A stretch of DNA of 64,000 bases, from positions 248,001 to 312,000 of the forward strand of contig CP032931.1 of NCBI GenBank assembly GCA_003666485.1, in the 5' to 3' direction. Position 1 is the stretch's first letter, and each line of letters opens with the position of its first letter. The position numbers and the translations under genes were made by a program. Below are positions 15,634-23,744 of this stretch, one piece after another. The notes under the pieces are model-generated. The model did not search any database and was not told the DNA's origin. It worked only from the letters and a program-made list of their open reading frames with translations. The stretch is from Levilactobacillus brevis. GTDB taxonomy: Bacteria > Bacillota > Bacilli > Lactobacillales > Lactobacillaceae.

Positions 15634-16635
15634 ATGAAAGCCTTAGTTTTAACTGGAACCAAAAAGATGGAGATCCAAGACGTTGCCAAGCCAGAAGTTA
15701 AGCCCAACGAAGTGTTGGTCAACACCGCTTACGCTGGTATTTGTGGGACTGACCGGGCCCTTTACGCCGGCCTTCCTGGCTCCGCAGACGCTGTGCCACC
15801 AATCGTGTTAGGCCATGAAAACTCCGGGATCGTTGCCGCTATCGGTAGTGACGTGACCAACGTGAAAGTCGGCGACCGCGTAACCGTTGACCCTAATATC
15901 TACTGTGGCCAATGTGAATACTGCCGGACCGACCGCCCAGAACTGTGTGACAACCTGTCCGCCGTTGGGGTTACCCGCGATGGTGGCTTGGAAGAATCCT
16001 TCACGGCACCTTCATCCGTCGTATACCCAATTCCTGACAACGTGTCTTTGAAGGCCGCTGCCACGACTGAACCCATCTCCTGCGCGGTTCACGGCATGAG
16101 CTTACTGAGCGTTAAGCCTTACCAAAAGGCATTGGTCATCGGCGATGGTTTCATGGGGCAATTATTCGTGCAATTATTACAAGCTTACGGCGTTCACCAA
16201 GTTGATTTTGCCGGCATCGTTGACGAAAAGCTGGCCTTCAACAAGGAAAAGTTTGGCGTTACCAACACTTACAACACCACGCGTGACAGCATTCCTGCCG
16301 ACTACGACGTTGTGATCGAAGCCGTTGGGTTGCCACAAACCCAAGAACAAGCCGTTGAAGCTACCAAGAAGGGTGCCCAAGTCCTGATGTTTGGTGTGGG
16401 TAAGCCTAACCAAACCTTCTCCATGAACACGTACGAAGTTTACCAAAAGCAATTGAAGATCCAAGGGGCCTTCATCAACCCATATGCCTTCGAAGATGGG
16501 ATTGCCCTGTTATCCAGTGGCCAATTGGATGTTGAATCCTTGATCAGCCACGAAGTTAGTTTGGAACAAGTTGAGGATGTCTTAAACGGCAAGGTTGCTG
16601 GCGTCAGCAAGGCCGTCGTTAAAGTCAGTGACTAG
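15634..16635 (+). CDS. zinc-dependent medium-chain (polyol-type) dehydrogenase
   Basis: A 333-residue alcohol dehydrogenase of the sorbitol/threonine dehydrogenase type. The catalytic zinc ligands are Cys in GICGTD and the His-Glu of LGHENSG. The structural zinc loop CGQCEYCRTDRPELC (four Cys) is complete. The Rossmann part begins with ALVIGDGFMGQ near residue 168. It lies 19 bp after the ROK kinase with GAGAGGAAG as ribosome binding site. Oxidation of a sugar alcohol to a ketose such as fructose would feed the kinase; the polyol is not known. Confidence 0.88.
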   Translation: MKALVLTGTKKMEIQDVAKPEVKPNEVLVNTAYAGICGTDRALYAGLPGSADAVPPIVLGHENSGIVAAIGSDVTNVKVGDRVTVDPNIYCGQCEYCRTDRPELCDNLSAVGVTRDGGLEESFTAPSSVVYPIPDNVSLKAAATTEPISCAVHGMSLLSVKPYQKALVIGDGFMGQLFVQLLQAYGVHQVDFAGIVDEKLAFNKEKFGVTNTYNTTRDSIPADYDVVIEAVGLPQTQEQAVEATKKGAQVLMFGVGKPNQTFSMNTYEVYQKQLKIQGAFINPYAFEDGIALLSSGQLDVESLISHEVSLEQVEDVLNGKVAGVSKAVVKVSD

Positions 16636-16653
16636 TAAAGGTAAGGGATTATT

Positions 16654-17433
16654 GTGAAAGTTGAAGCAGCAAGCGATTTGAATACGGGTGCCGACGTTAC
16701 GGTAAGTAACCAGCGGACGATTTCCATGTCCAAGGCGATTGCCTACTTCGCACTGTCACTGGTCATCAACTCGGCCGGTAACGTGTTGACGTTGGTCACG
16801 AGCGCTAAGATTCACCCGTCCTTCCTGGGGGCGGCCTACTGGTCCGCAGCCGAAGCCAACCTGGGAACGGCCTTCCATTGGAACCTATTCTGGGCGTTTC
16901 TAATCATGGGATTCTTGACGGCGGTGCTAAACGCTATCTTGATTCACCACTGGGATTGGAAACGGATTGCCGGAAACATGGTCTTCATGGTGCCATTCTC
17001 CGCGTTGATTCAAGTGTTTGAGGACTTCTTTGATGGCAAATATCCGGCGTTGTTCGCCGGGCTACCGGAAGCGCGCGGCACGGGGATGGTCATCCTCTAC
17101 GTTGCCTTGAACTTCTTGGGCGTTGCGTTTATCGCGGTGGCCATTTCCATCTACCAACGGGTCAACCTGGTGTTGCACCCCGCGGATGACTTGATGCAGA
17201 TCCTGCGTTTCCGCTACTTTAAAGGCCAAGCTTCCAAAGCGATGTGGGCGTCATACATTCCACCGACCATCATGGCGATTATTGCCTTGGTCATCACGCG
17301 GCAATTCACCAACTTTGGATTGGGAACGGTCTTTGCCTTCCTGGCCCAAGGTGGAATTACCGGGATCGCTGACAAAGTGATCTTCCCGAAGCTGAAGCAC
17401 CAAGCCGTTGATGTTGGTCAAAAGATTGAATAG
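16654..17433 (+). CDS. polytopic membrane protein, YitT/YczE-like, possible transporter
   Basis: A 259-residue protein with a polar N-terminal tail of about 30 residues and five to six hydrophobic helices. I read a GTG start at 16654 with AAGGTAAGG just before it. No nucleotide-binding site or known transport signature is visible; FFDGKYPALFAGLPEARG in the middle loop is distinctive. It sits between the dehydrogenase and a VOC protein in the kinase operon, so it could carry the substrate or product of this pathway. The YitT/YczE resemblance is a topology impression only. Confidence 0.65.
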   Translation: MKVEAASDLNTGADVTVSNQRTISMSKAIAYFALSLVINSAGNVLTLVTSAKIHPSFLGAAYWSAAEANLGTAFHWNLFWAFLIMGFLTAVLNAILIHHWDWKRIAGNMVFMVPFSALIQVFEDFFDGKYPALFAGLPEARGTGMVILYVALNFLGVAFIAVAISIYQRVNLVLHPADDLMQILRFRYFKGQASKAMWASYIPPTIMAIIALVITRQFTNFGLGTVFAFLAQGGITGIADKVIFPKLKHQAVDVGQKIE

Positions 17434-17446
17434 GAGCTAATGCAAA

Positions 17447-17839
17447 ATGGCAGTTCAAGATTTTATTACTGGAATTCAACACGTGGGCATTCCCACGGCA
17501 GATTTAGATAAGACGATGGCGTTTTACGAATCATTAGGGTTCGAACGCGCGGGATTATTCCCAAACGGTGACACCCGGTGCGCCTTCATGCGCCTGGGCA
17601 ACCTGACGATTGAAACATGGGAAGGCGACCCAACCAATCCAACGGCCGGCGCCATCAACCACATTTCGTTGAACACCACCGACGTTGACAAGGCCTTCGC
17701 CGCCGCAAAGGAACAGGGCTTAGACCTGGTCAACGACGAAATTCAATCCATCCCATCGTTCTGGGAGAAGGGAATTCGGTTCTTCAACATTTTGGGACCG
17801 AATCACGAAACGATTGAATTTTGTGAGATTCTAAAGTAA
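17447..17839 (+). CDS. VOC (glyoxalase/bleomycin-resistance) family protein
   Basis: A 130-residue single-module VOC protein, beginning GIQHVGIPTADLDKTMAFYESLGF, with the usual metal-ligand His near the N-terminus, a second His in AINHISLNT and a Glu near the C-terminus (HETIEFCE). Such proteins are metal-dependent lyases, isomerases or dioxygenases. It is the last gene of the kinase/dehydrogenase operon, 13 bp after the membrane protein, so a sugar isomerase or epimerase role is possible. Detoxification of methylglyoxal is the alternative. Confidence 0.85.
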   Translation: MAVQDFITGIQHVGIPTADLDKTMAFYESLGFERAGLFPNGDTRCAFMRLGNLTIETWEGDPTNPTAGAINHISLNTTDVDKAFAAAKEQGLDLVNDEIQSIPSFWEKGIRFFNILGPNHETIEFCEILK

Positions 17840-17850
17840 GAGTGTGGAGC

Positions 17851-18113
17851 AGGGCGCCTAGCTGGCGAGCATTAACGGCATTAAGGAAATGACCCCGGTT
17901 CTGGGTCGTTTTCTTAATGGTGTTAAGCGGAACCAGCTGCCCTGCGGAACACGTTTCGGAGGGCGCAAGTTTCCGGATATAAAAGACAAGAACGATTCCA
18001 ACGCCTTAAGCAAATATCTCCAGCAAAGACTGGGGAGTTTTCTTAGCTGGGTTAAGCGCAGGAGTCTGGCTCGCGGAACACGTTTCAGAGGCCGCAAGTT
18101 TCCGGATATAACC
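17851..18113. repeat. hairpin-rich intergenic repeat cluster B (two units)
   Basis: Two units in the same direction as cluster A. Unit 1 (17851-17980) repeats the AGCTGGCGAGCATTAACGG opening, long hairpin and GTTTCGGAGGGCGCAAG-type module 2. Unit 2 (about 18016-18113) repeats the shorter GTTAAGCGCAGGAGTCTGGC form seen at 14200. As in cluster A, the repeat begins right after a stop codon, and the preceding AGAGTGTRGAG is shared as well. A and B therefore bracket the operon 14739-17839 as direct repeats. Nothing gene-like is seen between here and 18385 except the terminator. Confidence 0.85.
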
Positions 18114-18244
18114 AGCCAAGAGCGGCCCCAACACAGCACCACCAAATCAACAGCAACAACCCACCAACCCCTTTTCCGAGCACCTCATCACTCTCGAGAA
18201 AATCAAGCCCAAAACCTTCGCGTGGACGGGTTGGTGGAGATACC

Positions 18245-18283
18245 AAAAGCGAGCTACCCCAGCCAGGGTGGTTCGCTTTTTTT
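18245..18283. terminator. bidirectional terminator
   Basis: AAAAGCGAGCTACCC and its near-complement GTGGTTCGCTTTT flank CAGCCAGG; T-run on the + strand and A-run on the other. It can serve both the repeat-bearing transcript and the convergent SDR gene. Confidence 0.82.
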
Positions 18284-18384
18284 CGGGATTTTTCCTGATA
18301 GTTTTTAGTTTACCGGATGGGTGGCGAGCTGACAAGCAGAGATGAAATAGCCTGGAATTGGTTGGACTGGCAGACGATTTTAAC

Positions 18385-19158
18385 CTACATATTTGTAAAG
18401 CCCGCATCAACAGCTAATGTTGTGCCTGTAACGTAAGAAGCCATGTCGGATGCTAGGAACAAGCTACCTTGTGCAATCTCACGGGGATCGCCAAAACGGC
18501 CTAGCTCGCTCAGTGCATCAGCGACTTGTTGCGGGTCTTGCCCAGTCTCTGCAAGTGATTGATGAAGCATAGGCGTATCAATCGCGCCTGGTGCCAAGCT
18601 GTTAACGCGAATATTATGTTTACCATTTTCAAGGGCGGCTACCTTCGTCATACCGCGAACACCATGTTTTGCGGCGACGTAGACCATATTGTTGGGTTGT
18701 GGCCGGAAGCCAGAGACGGATGAGATATTGACGATTGAGCCGCCTTTTCCTTGCTTAATCATCGTTTGTAATTCATATTTCAAACACAGGGCAGTTCCCT
18801 TTAAGTCAACACTCATCAGGCGATCCCAGTAGGATTCGTCGAATTGATCGACGGGCGCTTGGTCAGGGGCTAGAGCCGCGTTGTTGATGGCAATATTTAA
18901 TTCGCCATAAGTTTTGACGGTGGTGTCGACTAAATGTTGAACGTCGGTACTCTTAGAAATATCAACGTGAACGAATGTCGCTTCATTTCCGGCAGCAGTG
19001 ATTGCGTCGGCTACAGCCTGGCCCTTTTCATCATTAAAATCTGCGACGATAACTTTGGCTTTGGCCTCCGCAAAAAGCTTTGCGGTAGCGGCACCCATAC
19101 CCATGGCAGCACCAGTAACAATGGCAACCTTATCTTGTAAAATAGGAAAAACGGTCAT
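18385..19158 (-). CDS. short-chain dehydrogenase/reductase
   Basis: A 257-residue classical SDR. The cofactor loop is TGAAMGMGAATA near residue 15, with Asp in IVADFND after the second strand suggesting NAD over NADP. The catalytic Ser is in NISSVSG and the Tyr-x3-Lys is YVAAK. NNAA and the C-terminal GTTLAVDAG are typical. The ATG has AGGAGG upstream. It is monocistronic. Related lactobacillus proteins are annotated as glucose 1-dehydrogenase or diacetyl/alcohol reductases; the substrate cannot be fixed. Confidence 0.9.
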   Translation of the reverse strand: MTVFPILQDKVAIVTGAAMGMGAATAKLFAEAKAKVIVADFNDEKGQAVADAITAAGNEATFVHVDISKSTDVQHLVDTTVKTYGELNIAINNAALAPDQAPVDQFDESYWDRLMSVDLKGTALCLKYELQTMIKQGKGGSIVNISSVSGFRPQPNNMVYVAAKHGVRGMTKVAALENGKHNIRVNSLAPGAIDTPMLHQSLAETGQDPQQVADALSELGRFGDPREIAQGSLFLASDMASYVTGTTLAVDAGFTNM

Positions 19159-19287
19159 AACGAAAACCTCCTGTGAGCTTTGTATACACTTTCACAATAA
19201 TCATAGCACAAAATTTAATTTGACGTAAAGCGACTATCCAATCCCGCCAATTTACCGTATACTAGCTCCCAAAGGAGATGAAACGCC

Positions 19288-19920
19288 ATGAACGCCCCCA
19301 AGATTCCCACTGAAACACTGATTCCCCAGTCATTCACGACCATCACCCAGGCCGAAGACCAGTTGCTGGCCCAGGTTGCCATGAAACAAGAAACCATCGT
19401 GGAACAGCGCCTGGAACATCCACTGATTGACCAGTCGACGCTGACTAGTATGGTGTTTATGGGCGATGCTTTTAGCCGCTTTGAAGTGACCGATACGATT
19501 TTTCACAATTGTACGCTGGTTAACTGTGACTTTGACGGTATCAGCCTGTTTCGCGTCCGTTTTGAGAACTGCAAGCTGGTTGGGACGACTCTGGATCACG
19601 GCACACTAAAAGAGGTCACGTTTGTGGACTGTGACCTCTCACTGACAAATTTTAATGAAGCCAAGCTGACCCAAGTCGCGTTTCAGCGGAGTAAGCTCAC
19701 GGAACTGAACTGCTTGGGTAGCACGCTGAAACAGTGCCAATTCGATGATTGCACCCTGGACCAAGCCGATTTTTCTGAAACGTCGTTGAAACACCACGAC
19801 CTGAGCACCTGCCGATTTGACACGTTACAAGTCTCCGACTGGGCCGTGCGTGGGTGCCGTTTCAATGAAACGCAGGCCGCGTACCTGGCCCGGTTATTTC
19901 TCGGTATTACTCTAGCGTGA
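19288..19920 (+). CDS. pentapeptide-repeat protein
   Basis: A 210-residue protein. From about residue 55 to 190 the sequence follows the five-residue A(N/D)Lxx-like periodicity with Phe or Leu at the centre and frequent Cys (NCTLVNCDFDGISLF, DCDLSLTNF, QCQFDDCTLDQADF), predicting a right-handed quadrilateral beta helix. The N-terminal 55 residues are not repetitive. The ATG has AAAGGAGATG. Members such as Qnr and MfpA mimic DNA and protect gyrase, but most have no known role. The last 9 bases overlap the convergent lacI-type gene. Confidence 0.87.
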   Translation: MNAPKIPTETLIPQSFTTITQAEDQLLAQVAMKQETIVEQRLEHPLIDQSTLTSMVFMGDAFSRFEVTDTIFHNCTLVNCDFDGISLFRVRFENCKLVGTTLDHGTLKEVTFVDCDLSLTNFNEAKLTQVAFQRSKLTELNCLGSTLKQCQFDDCTLDQADFSETSLKHHDLSTCRFDTLQVSDWAVRGCRFNETQAAYLARLFLGITLA

Positions 19921-20889
19921 AATGGTGGTCGCGGCCAACCGAATCTCTTCGGGCAACAGGTCGGGGTCGTCAATCTTGGCGACTAGGCGATCGATGGCTG
20001 TTTGCCCCAGCTCGGCAATCGGCTGGCGCGCCGTGACGATGGGTTGCGGGAGAAAGTCAAACCAGTCCTGATCGTCGAAGCCGCCTAGCTGTAGGTTGGG
20101 GACGTTTAGGTCGGGGAGCTTACGCAAGACACTTTCCATAATGGTATTATCCGCGACAAACAGGCCGTCACACTTCTGGTTAATTAATAATTGCCGGGTC
20201 ATTTGCTGGACATTACTATTGTCCGTGCGAGCCGTGGCCTCGATGGCTTCGTCCGGTTCAATGCCGGCCGCAGTCAGGGCCTCTTGGTAGCCAGCCAGTC
20301 GTTCATTGGCGGTAAAAGACACGGCGCTATTGATAATCCCAACGCGGGTAGCGCCCTGGGCAATGAGCTGGGTGACGATGGCGCGGGTGCCTTGGACGTT
20401 GTCGACCAGTACCCGGTCGTACGGCGCGTGGTTGGGAGTCGGCGGCATGCGGTCAACGAAGACGGCAGGGGTAGGGCCAAGAATGGCTGCGTAGTCGGTC
20501 GGGCCACCAGCACTGGTAATAATCACGCCGTCGACTTGCTTTTCGAGTAACAGATTTAGGCCGCTGGCTTCCTTGGCCAAGTTCTCATCCGTGTTGACCA
20601 GGATCACGTCGTAGCCCGCTCGTGAGGCTGCATCCTCAATCGCACGACTCAGATGGGTGAAGAAGGCATTGAGGATGTCAGGGATGATCAACCCCAACGT
20701 GTGGGTCTGTTGGACCCGGATACTTCGTGCCAAGTCGTTGGGGTGATAGCCTAGGTTGCTGGCAATATTTTGGATTTTTTGGCTAGTATCCCGTTTGACG
20801 CGCGGACTGTGGCTGAGCGCTCGTGAGACGGTGGCTTCTGAAACGCCCGCCGCTTTGGCAACATCTTTGATGGTAACTTTTCCGGTCAA
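19912..20889 (-). CDS. LacI-family transcriptional regulator
   Basis: A 325-residue repressor. The N-terminal helix-turn-helix VTIKDVAKAAGVSEATVSRA is textbook LacI, followed by the hinge helix region PNDLARSIR and a periplasmic-binding-like sensor domain starting LGLIIPDI. I prefer the TTG at 20889 because GAGGTG lies 6 bases before it; a GTG at 20898 inside that ribosome binding site is the alternative. It is convergent with the pentapeptide gene and divergent from tRNA-Gln and the nucleoside hydrolase. The inducer is probably a sugar or nucleoside, and regulation of the nucleoside hydrolase is possible. Confidence 0.9.
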   Translation of the reverse strand: MTGKVTIKDVAKAAGVSEATVSRALSHSPRVKRDTSQKIQNIASNLGYHPNDLARSIRVQQTHTLGLIIPDILNAFFTHLSRAIEDAASRAGYDVILVNTDENLAKEASGLNLLLEKQVDGVIITSAGGPTDYAAILGPTPAVFVDRMPPTPNHAPYDRVLVDNVQGTRAIVTQLIAQGATRVGIINSAVSFTANERLAGYQEALTAAGIEPDEAIEATARTDNSNVQQMTRQLLINQKCDGLFVADNTIMESVLRKLPDLNVPNLQLGGFDDQDWFDFLPQPIVTARQPIAELGQTAIDRLVAKIDDPDLLPEEIRLAATTISR

Positions 20890-21033
20890 TGTCTTCACCT
20901 CATATAATTAATAATTGTTTATTAATATTAATAGTCATGGTCATTGGTCACATTTTTTGCTCACACCATTTATGGTAACGGTTTGATTTGGCCGGCGCAA
21001 CTAAATCCAATCGCAAAAATTTTCAAAAAAGGC

Positions 21034-21063
21034 TTGCGTTCTCCCCCTGATTAATGATAAAAT
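21034..21063 (+). promoter_or_regulatory. promoter of tRNA-Gln
   Basis: TTGCGT (21034-21039) and TAAAAT (21058-21063) with 18-bp spacing lie about 35 bp before the mature tRNA 5' end. Confidence 0.6.
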
Positions 21064-21097
21064 TTATTTCTGTTGGGTCAGTGATGACTTCAATTCT

Positions 21098-21169
21098 TGG
21101 GCTATAGCCAAGTGGTAAGGCAACGGGTTTTGATCCCGTGATGCGCTGGTTCGAACCCAGCTAGCCCAA
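21098..21169 (+). tRNA. tRNA-Gln (TTG anticodon)
   Basis: The cloverleaf closes fully: acceptor TGGGCTA/TAGCCCA, D arm with AAGTGGTAAGGC, anticodon stem ACGGG/CCCGT around the loop TTTTGAT (anticodon TTG), and T arm with GGTTCGAACCC. The discriminator is A and CCA is not encoded. A single tRNA gene with its own promoter and terminator. Confidence 0.97.
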
Positions 21170-21186
21170 TCAAATAGATTTATGGG

Positions 21187-21221
21187 TCCTCGTCGTGTTT
21201 CAGCACGGCGAGGATTTTTTT
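21187..21221 (+). terminator. terminator of tRNA-Gln
   Basis: TCCTCGTCGTG and GCACGGCGAGGA form an 11-bp stem with loop TTTCA, followed by seven T residues. Confidence 0.92.
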
Positions 21222-21230
21222 GACTGCTGG

Positions 21231-21246
21231 TGGAAAGCGCTGTCAT
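21231..21246. promoter_or_regulatory. probable cre site before the nucleoside hydrolase
   Basis: TGGAAAGCGCTGTCAT deviates at one position from the 16-base form WTGNNANCGNNNNCAW. It lies 45 bp before the start codon. Confidence 0.55.
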
Positions 21247-21291
21247 TTTCCTTTAAAATGGACTTAGTAAGCCATAGAGGAGCGAATACTG

Positions 21292-22227
21292 ATGACAACC
21301 AAGATTATTTTAGACTGCGACCCCGGCCACGATGACGCGCTGGCCATGATGCTGGCGTTGGCCAATCCAGAAATCGAACTGCTGGCCGTGACCACCTCAG
21401 CCGGTAACCAGACGCCGGAGAAGACGCTGAACAACGCCATGCGCCTGTTGACGCTGATGCACCACCAAGAGATCCCAGTGGCTGGCGGCAATCGCACGCC
21501 GCTGTTAAAGCCGCTGGAAACGGCCGGTAACGTGCACGGTAAGAGTGGGCTGGACGGTGCTGAGCTGCCCGACCCGGACTTTGCGGTGCAAGACATGACT
21601 GCCATCGAATTGATGGCCCAGACGTTGCGGAACAGCGCTGAACCGGTGACGCTGGTGGTGACGGGGCCGATGACCAATTTAGCCCTGTTCCTGCGCGTGT
21701 ACCCCGAATTGAAAGCCAAAATCGCCCGCGTCGTCTTCATGGGTGGCGCGATGGGATTGGGCAACTGGACGCCGTCGGTCGAATTTAACATCTACGTTGA
21801 TCCCGAGGCGGCCAAGATCGTGTTGAACGCCGGCATCCCACTAACGATGGCTCCGCTCAACGTGACCCACAAGGCGCAGATCTTAAAACCAGAGATCGAA
21901 GCCATCGGAAAAATCGATAATCCCGTGGCTCACGCGTTTTACGGCCTCCTGAACTTTTTTGAGCTGTACCATGAGAATCCGAAATGGGGCTTCAAAGGCG
22001 CGCCACTCCACGATCCGTGCACGATTGCCTGGTTGCTTCACCCAGAGATGTTCCACAGTGAGCTGATGAACGTGGATGTGGAAACGCAAGGTGAACTGGT
22101 TCGTGGCGAAACCGTTTGTGATTACTACGAACTGACTGGCAAGCCAAAGAACACGGACGTGCTACTTGACCTCGACCGTGACGCCTTTATTCAGCTGATC
22201 ACCACGTCTTTAGAAACATTTAACTAG
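21292..22227 (+). CDS. nucleoside hydrolase (IunH/Rih type)
   Basis: A 311-residue inosine-uridine-preferring nucleoside hydrolase of normal length. The calcium-binding signature DCDPGHDDA lies at residues 8-16, VTGPMTNLA near 120 and the conserved Asp in [11 protein letters not shown] near 240. It releases the base from ribonucleosides, giving ribose for catabolism. The ATG follows GAGGAG. A likely cre site just upstream and a LacI-type regulator nearby fit carbon-catabolite control. The particular base preference (purine, pyrimidine or nicotinamide riboside) is not readable. Confidence 0.93.
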   Translation: MTTKIILDCDPGHDDALAMMLALANPEIELLAVTTSAGNQTPEKTLNNAMRLLTLMHHQEIPVAGGNRTPLLKPLETAGNVHGKSGLDGAELPDPDFAVQDMTAIELMAQTLRNSAEPVTLVVTGPMTNLALFLRVYPELKAKIARVVFMGGAMGLGNWTPSVEFNIYVDPEAAKIVLNAGIPLTMAPLNVTHKAQILKPEIEAIGKIDNPVAHAFYGLLNFFELYHENPKWGFKGAPLHDPCTIAWLLHPEMFHSELMNVDVETQGELVRGETVCDYYELTGKPKNTDVLLDLDRDAFIQLITTSLETFN

Positions 22228-22254
22228 CCGTGTAAACCCTTGACCCATCAGTAA

Positions 22255-22281
22255 CGGATGCCCGTTACCGGTGGGCCTTTT
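22255..22281 (+). terminator. Rho-independent terminator
   Basis: CCCATC-AGTAACGG and CCGTTACC-GGTGGG pair and are followed by CCTTTTG, after the nucleoside hydrolase. Confidence 0.85.
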
Positions 22282-22355
22282 GGGCGTCCTTGGAAAAACT
22301 TAAACAATTTCACTTATACTAAAAGGACGAAATTTTTGTGTAGGGGTGAATGATA

Positions 22356-23036
22356 GTGAGACAGAAAGCTTTTCCAGTACATGAGGAGTTGATCTTCGGG
22401 AGTGGACTGACCATGATTGCCGGGGCGCTCGATGCTTATTCTTACCTGGAACATGGCGCCGTCTTTGCGGGCCTACAGACGGGAAATTTGATTCTGCTGG
22501 GGATCAACTTTGGCCACCTCCAATTGGCACAAATGGGGCGGTATTTGACGGCCCTGTTGGCCTTCGCCTTGGGTACGGCGCTGGCCCGGTTATTGCAGCA
22601 CTTTTTAGCCCAGCGAAAGACTAGCCCACAGAGCGTGGCGTTGTGGGTCGAGTTTGCCATTTTAATTGTCGCCTTAGCCACCACCAACGTGATTCCGGAT
22701 TGGGCGGCGACCGCGTTACTGTCCTTGGCAGCGGCCGTTGAGCTCCAGGAATTTCGCCGCATCAAAGGGGCACCGTTCACGCCCTTGATGATGACCGGTA
22801 ATCTCCGTACGGCCACGGAATCATTGGTCGACGGTCTGCGTTATCACGACCGCGAAGCCCGCGGCAAGGCTATCGACACGTTTGCCGTTCTGGGCAGCTT
22901 CATCGTCGGCGCCGTGCTAGTCGCAGCCTTCAGCCACCTGCTGGCGGGTTACGCCATTCTGGTGCCCATCTTGTTGGTGGCAGCGCTGATTTTCTGGCTT
23001 TACCAACAGAGCCACCGGCGACAGTGGAAACACTGA
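22356..23036 (+). CDS. YoaK/DUF1275 membrane protein
   Basis: A 226-residue protein with six predicted helices. The DUF1275 signature is AGALDAYSYLEHG ... AGLQTGNLILLG in the first third and MMTGNLRTATESL in the second half, an internal duplication of the TGN motif. The GTG at 22356 is placed 6 bases after AGGGGTGA; the ATG two codons earlier lies too close to that site. The family is widespread and without an established role, sometimes suspected to be a transporter. It is monocistronic. Positions 23037-23212 hold no gene. Confidence 0.85.
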   Translation: MRQKAFPVHEELIFGSGLTMIAGALDAYSYLEHGAVFAGLQTGNLILLGINFGHLQLAQMGRYLTALLAFALGTALARLLQHFLAQRKTSPQSVALWVEFAILIVALATTNVIPDWAATALLSLAAAVELQEFRRIKGAPFTPLMMTGNLRTATESLVDGLRYHDREARGKAIDTFAVLGSFIVGAVLVAAFSHLLAGYAILVPILLVAALIFWLYQQSHRRQWKH

Positions 23037-23212
23037 TGCACATTTGGCGAGCTAGCTTCTAGCTTTAAGACTAAGTCGTTCCACTCTGTGATTTGGTCAC
23101 CGATTCCCACTACCTGAATTGCCAGCTTGACGGTAAGATAGTCAGAGCTGTCTTTGGATTACGTGTGTACGAGATGCTATAATGCACACAAAAATTAAGG
23201 AAGGGACTCCCT

Positions 23213-23473
23213 ATGACTAATCCAGAAAAACTAAACGGGCCAGTAAAGTTAGTTAAGACTGGAAATGCCTATGCTTTTCGGCTTTCTAAAAGTGATTGTG
23301 AGTTTTTAGATGTAGACGGCGATACGACTTTTGAAAAAATCATATCGCCAGATGGTAAGGAAATTACTTTTAGAAAGATCGAGCTAGTTAGAGCAAACAT
23401 TTTGGCAACGGCTAACGAATTGTTTGATGAGCATGAGGACTTGATGAAGAGACTAGATGGACTATTTACGTAA
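23213..23473 (+). CDS. MazE/AbrB-type antitoxin-like protein without partner
   Basis: An 86-residue protein. The N-terminal half GPVKLVKTGNAYAFRLSKSD is a SpoVT/AbrB-like swapped-hairpin DNA-binding start as in MazE/PemI antitoxins, and the acidic helical C-terminus (ANELFDEHEDLMKRLDGL) fits a toxin-binding tail. The ATG has AAGGAAGGG. Normally a MazF/PemK toxin would follow within a few bases. Here the next 270 bp have only a terminator and no toxin frame on either strand, and I saw no toxin remnant. Either it is an orphan antitoxin or a solitary regulator. Confidence 0.7.
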   Translation: MTNPEKLNGPVKLVKTGNAYAFRLSKSDCEFLDVDGDTTFEKIISPDGKEITFRKIELVRANILATANELFDEHEDLMKRLDGLFT

Positions 23474-23591
23474 TTGAAAGGATTCACAGCTAGTGGAAGT
23501 GGACTAACTTAATATTCATGAACTCTTTTAACAGGGTGTTATCAGAAACTATTGTATGTACAACTTTTAGCTTTAGCTATAGATGTAGTTA

Positions 23592-23632
23592 GGCTAGAAT
23601 TTTCTTTGAGTAGAAAATTCTAGCCGCTTTTT
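23592..23632 (+). terminator. Rho-independent terminator
   Basis: GGCTAGAATTTTCT and AGAAAATTCTAGCC form a 14-bp stem, followed by GCTTTTTC. It ends the antitoxin-like transcript. Confidence 0.88.
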
Positions 23633-23744
23633 CTCTTTAAATAATTGAATGTAATTTATATATGTACATTGAATTGGTGCTATTATGAAAATATGAGCAA
23701 GCTTAAAATGTTGTTGGATAATATTCATTAGAAGGGGTGGCACT

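Noticed and set aside
14011-18113. CRISPR array
   Set aside because: The repeats are long, hairpin-forming and irregularly spaced, without uniform spacers or cas genes.
17858-18410. Open frames of 87-139 codons on both strands
   Set aside because: They run through repeat cluster B and a terminator, with no recognisable protein and no ribosome binding site.
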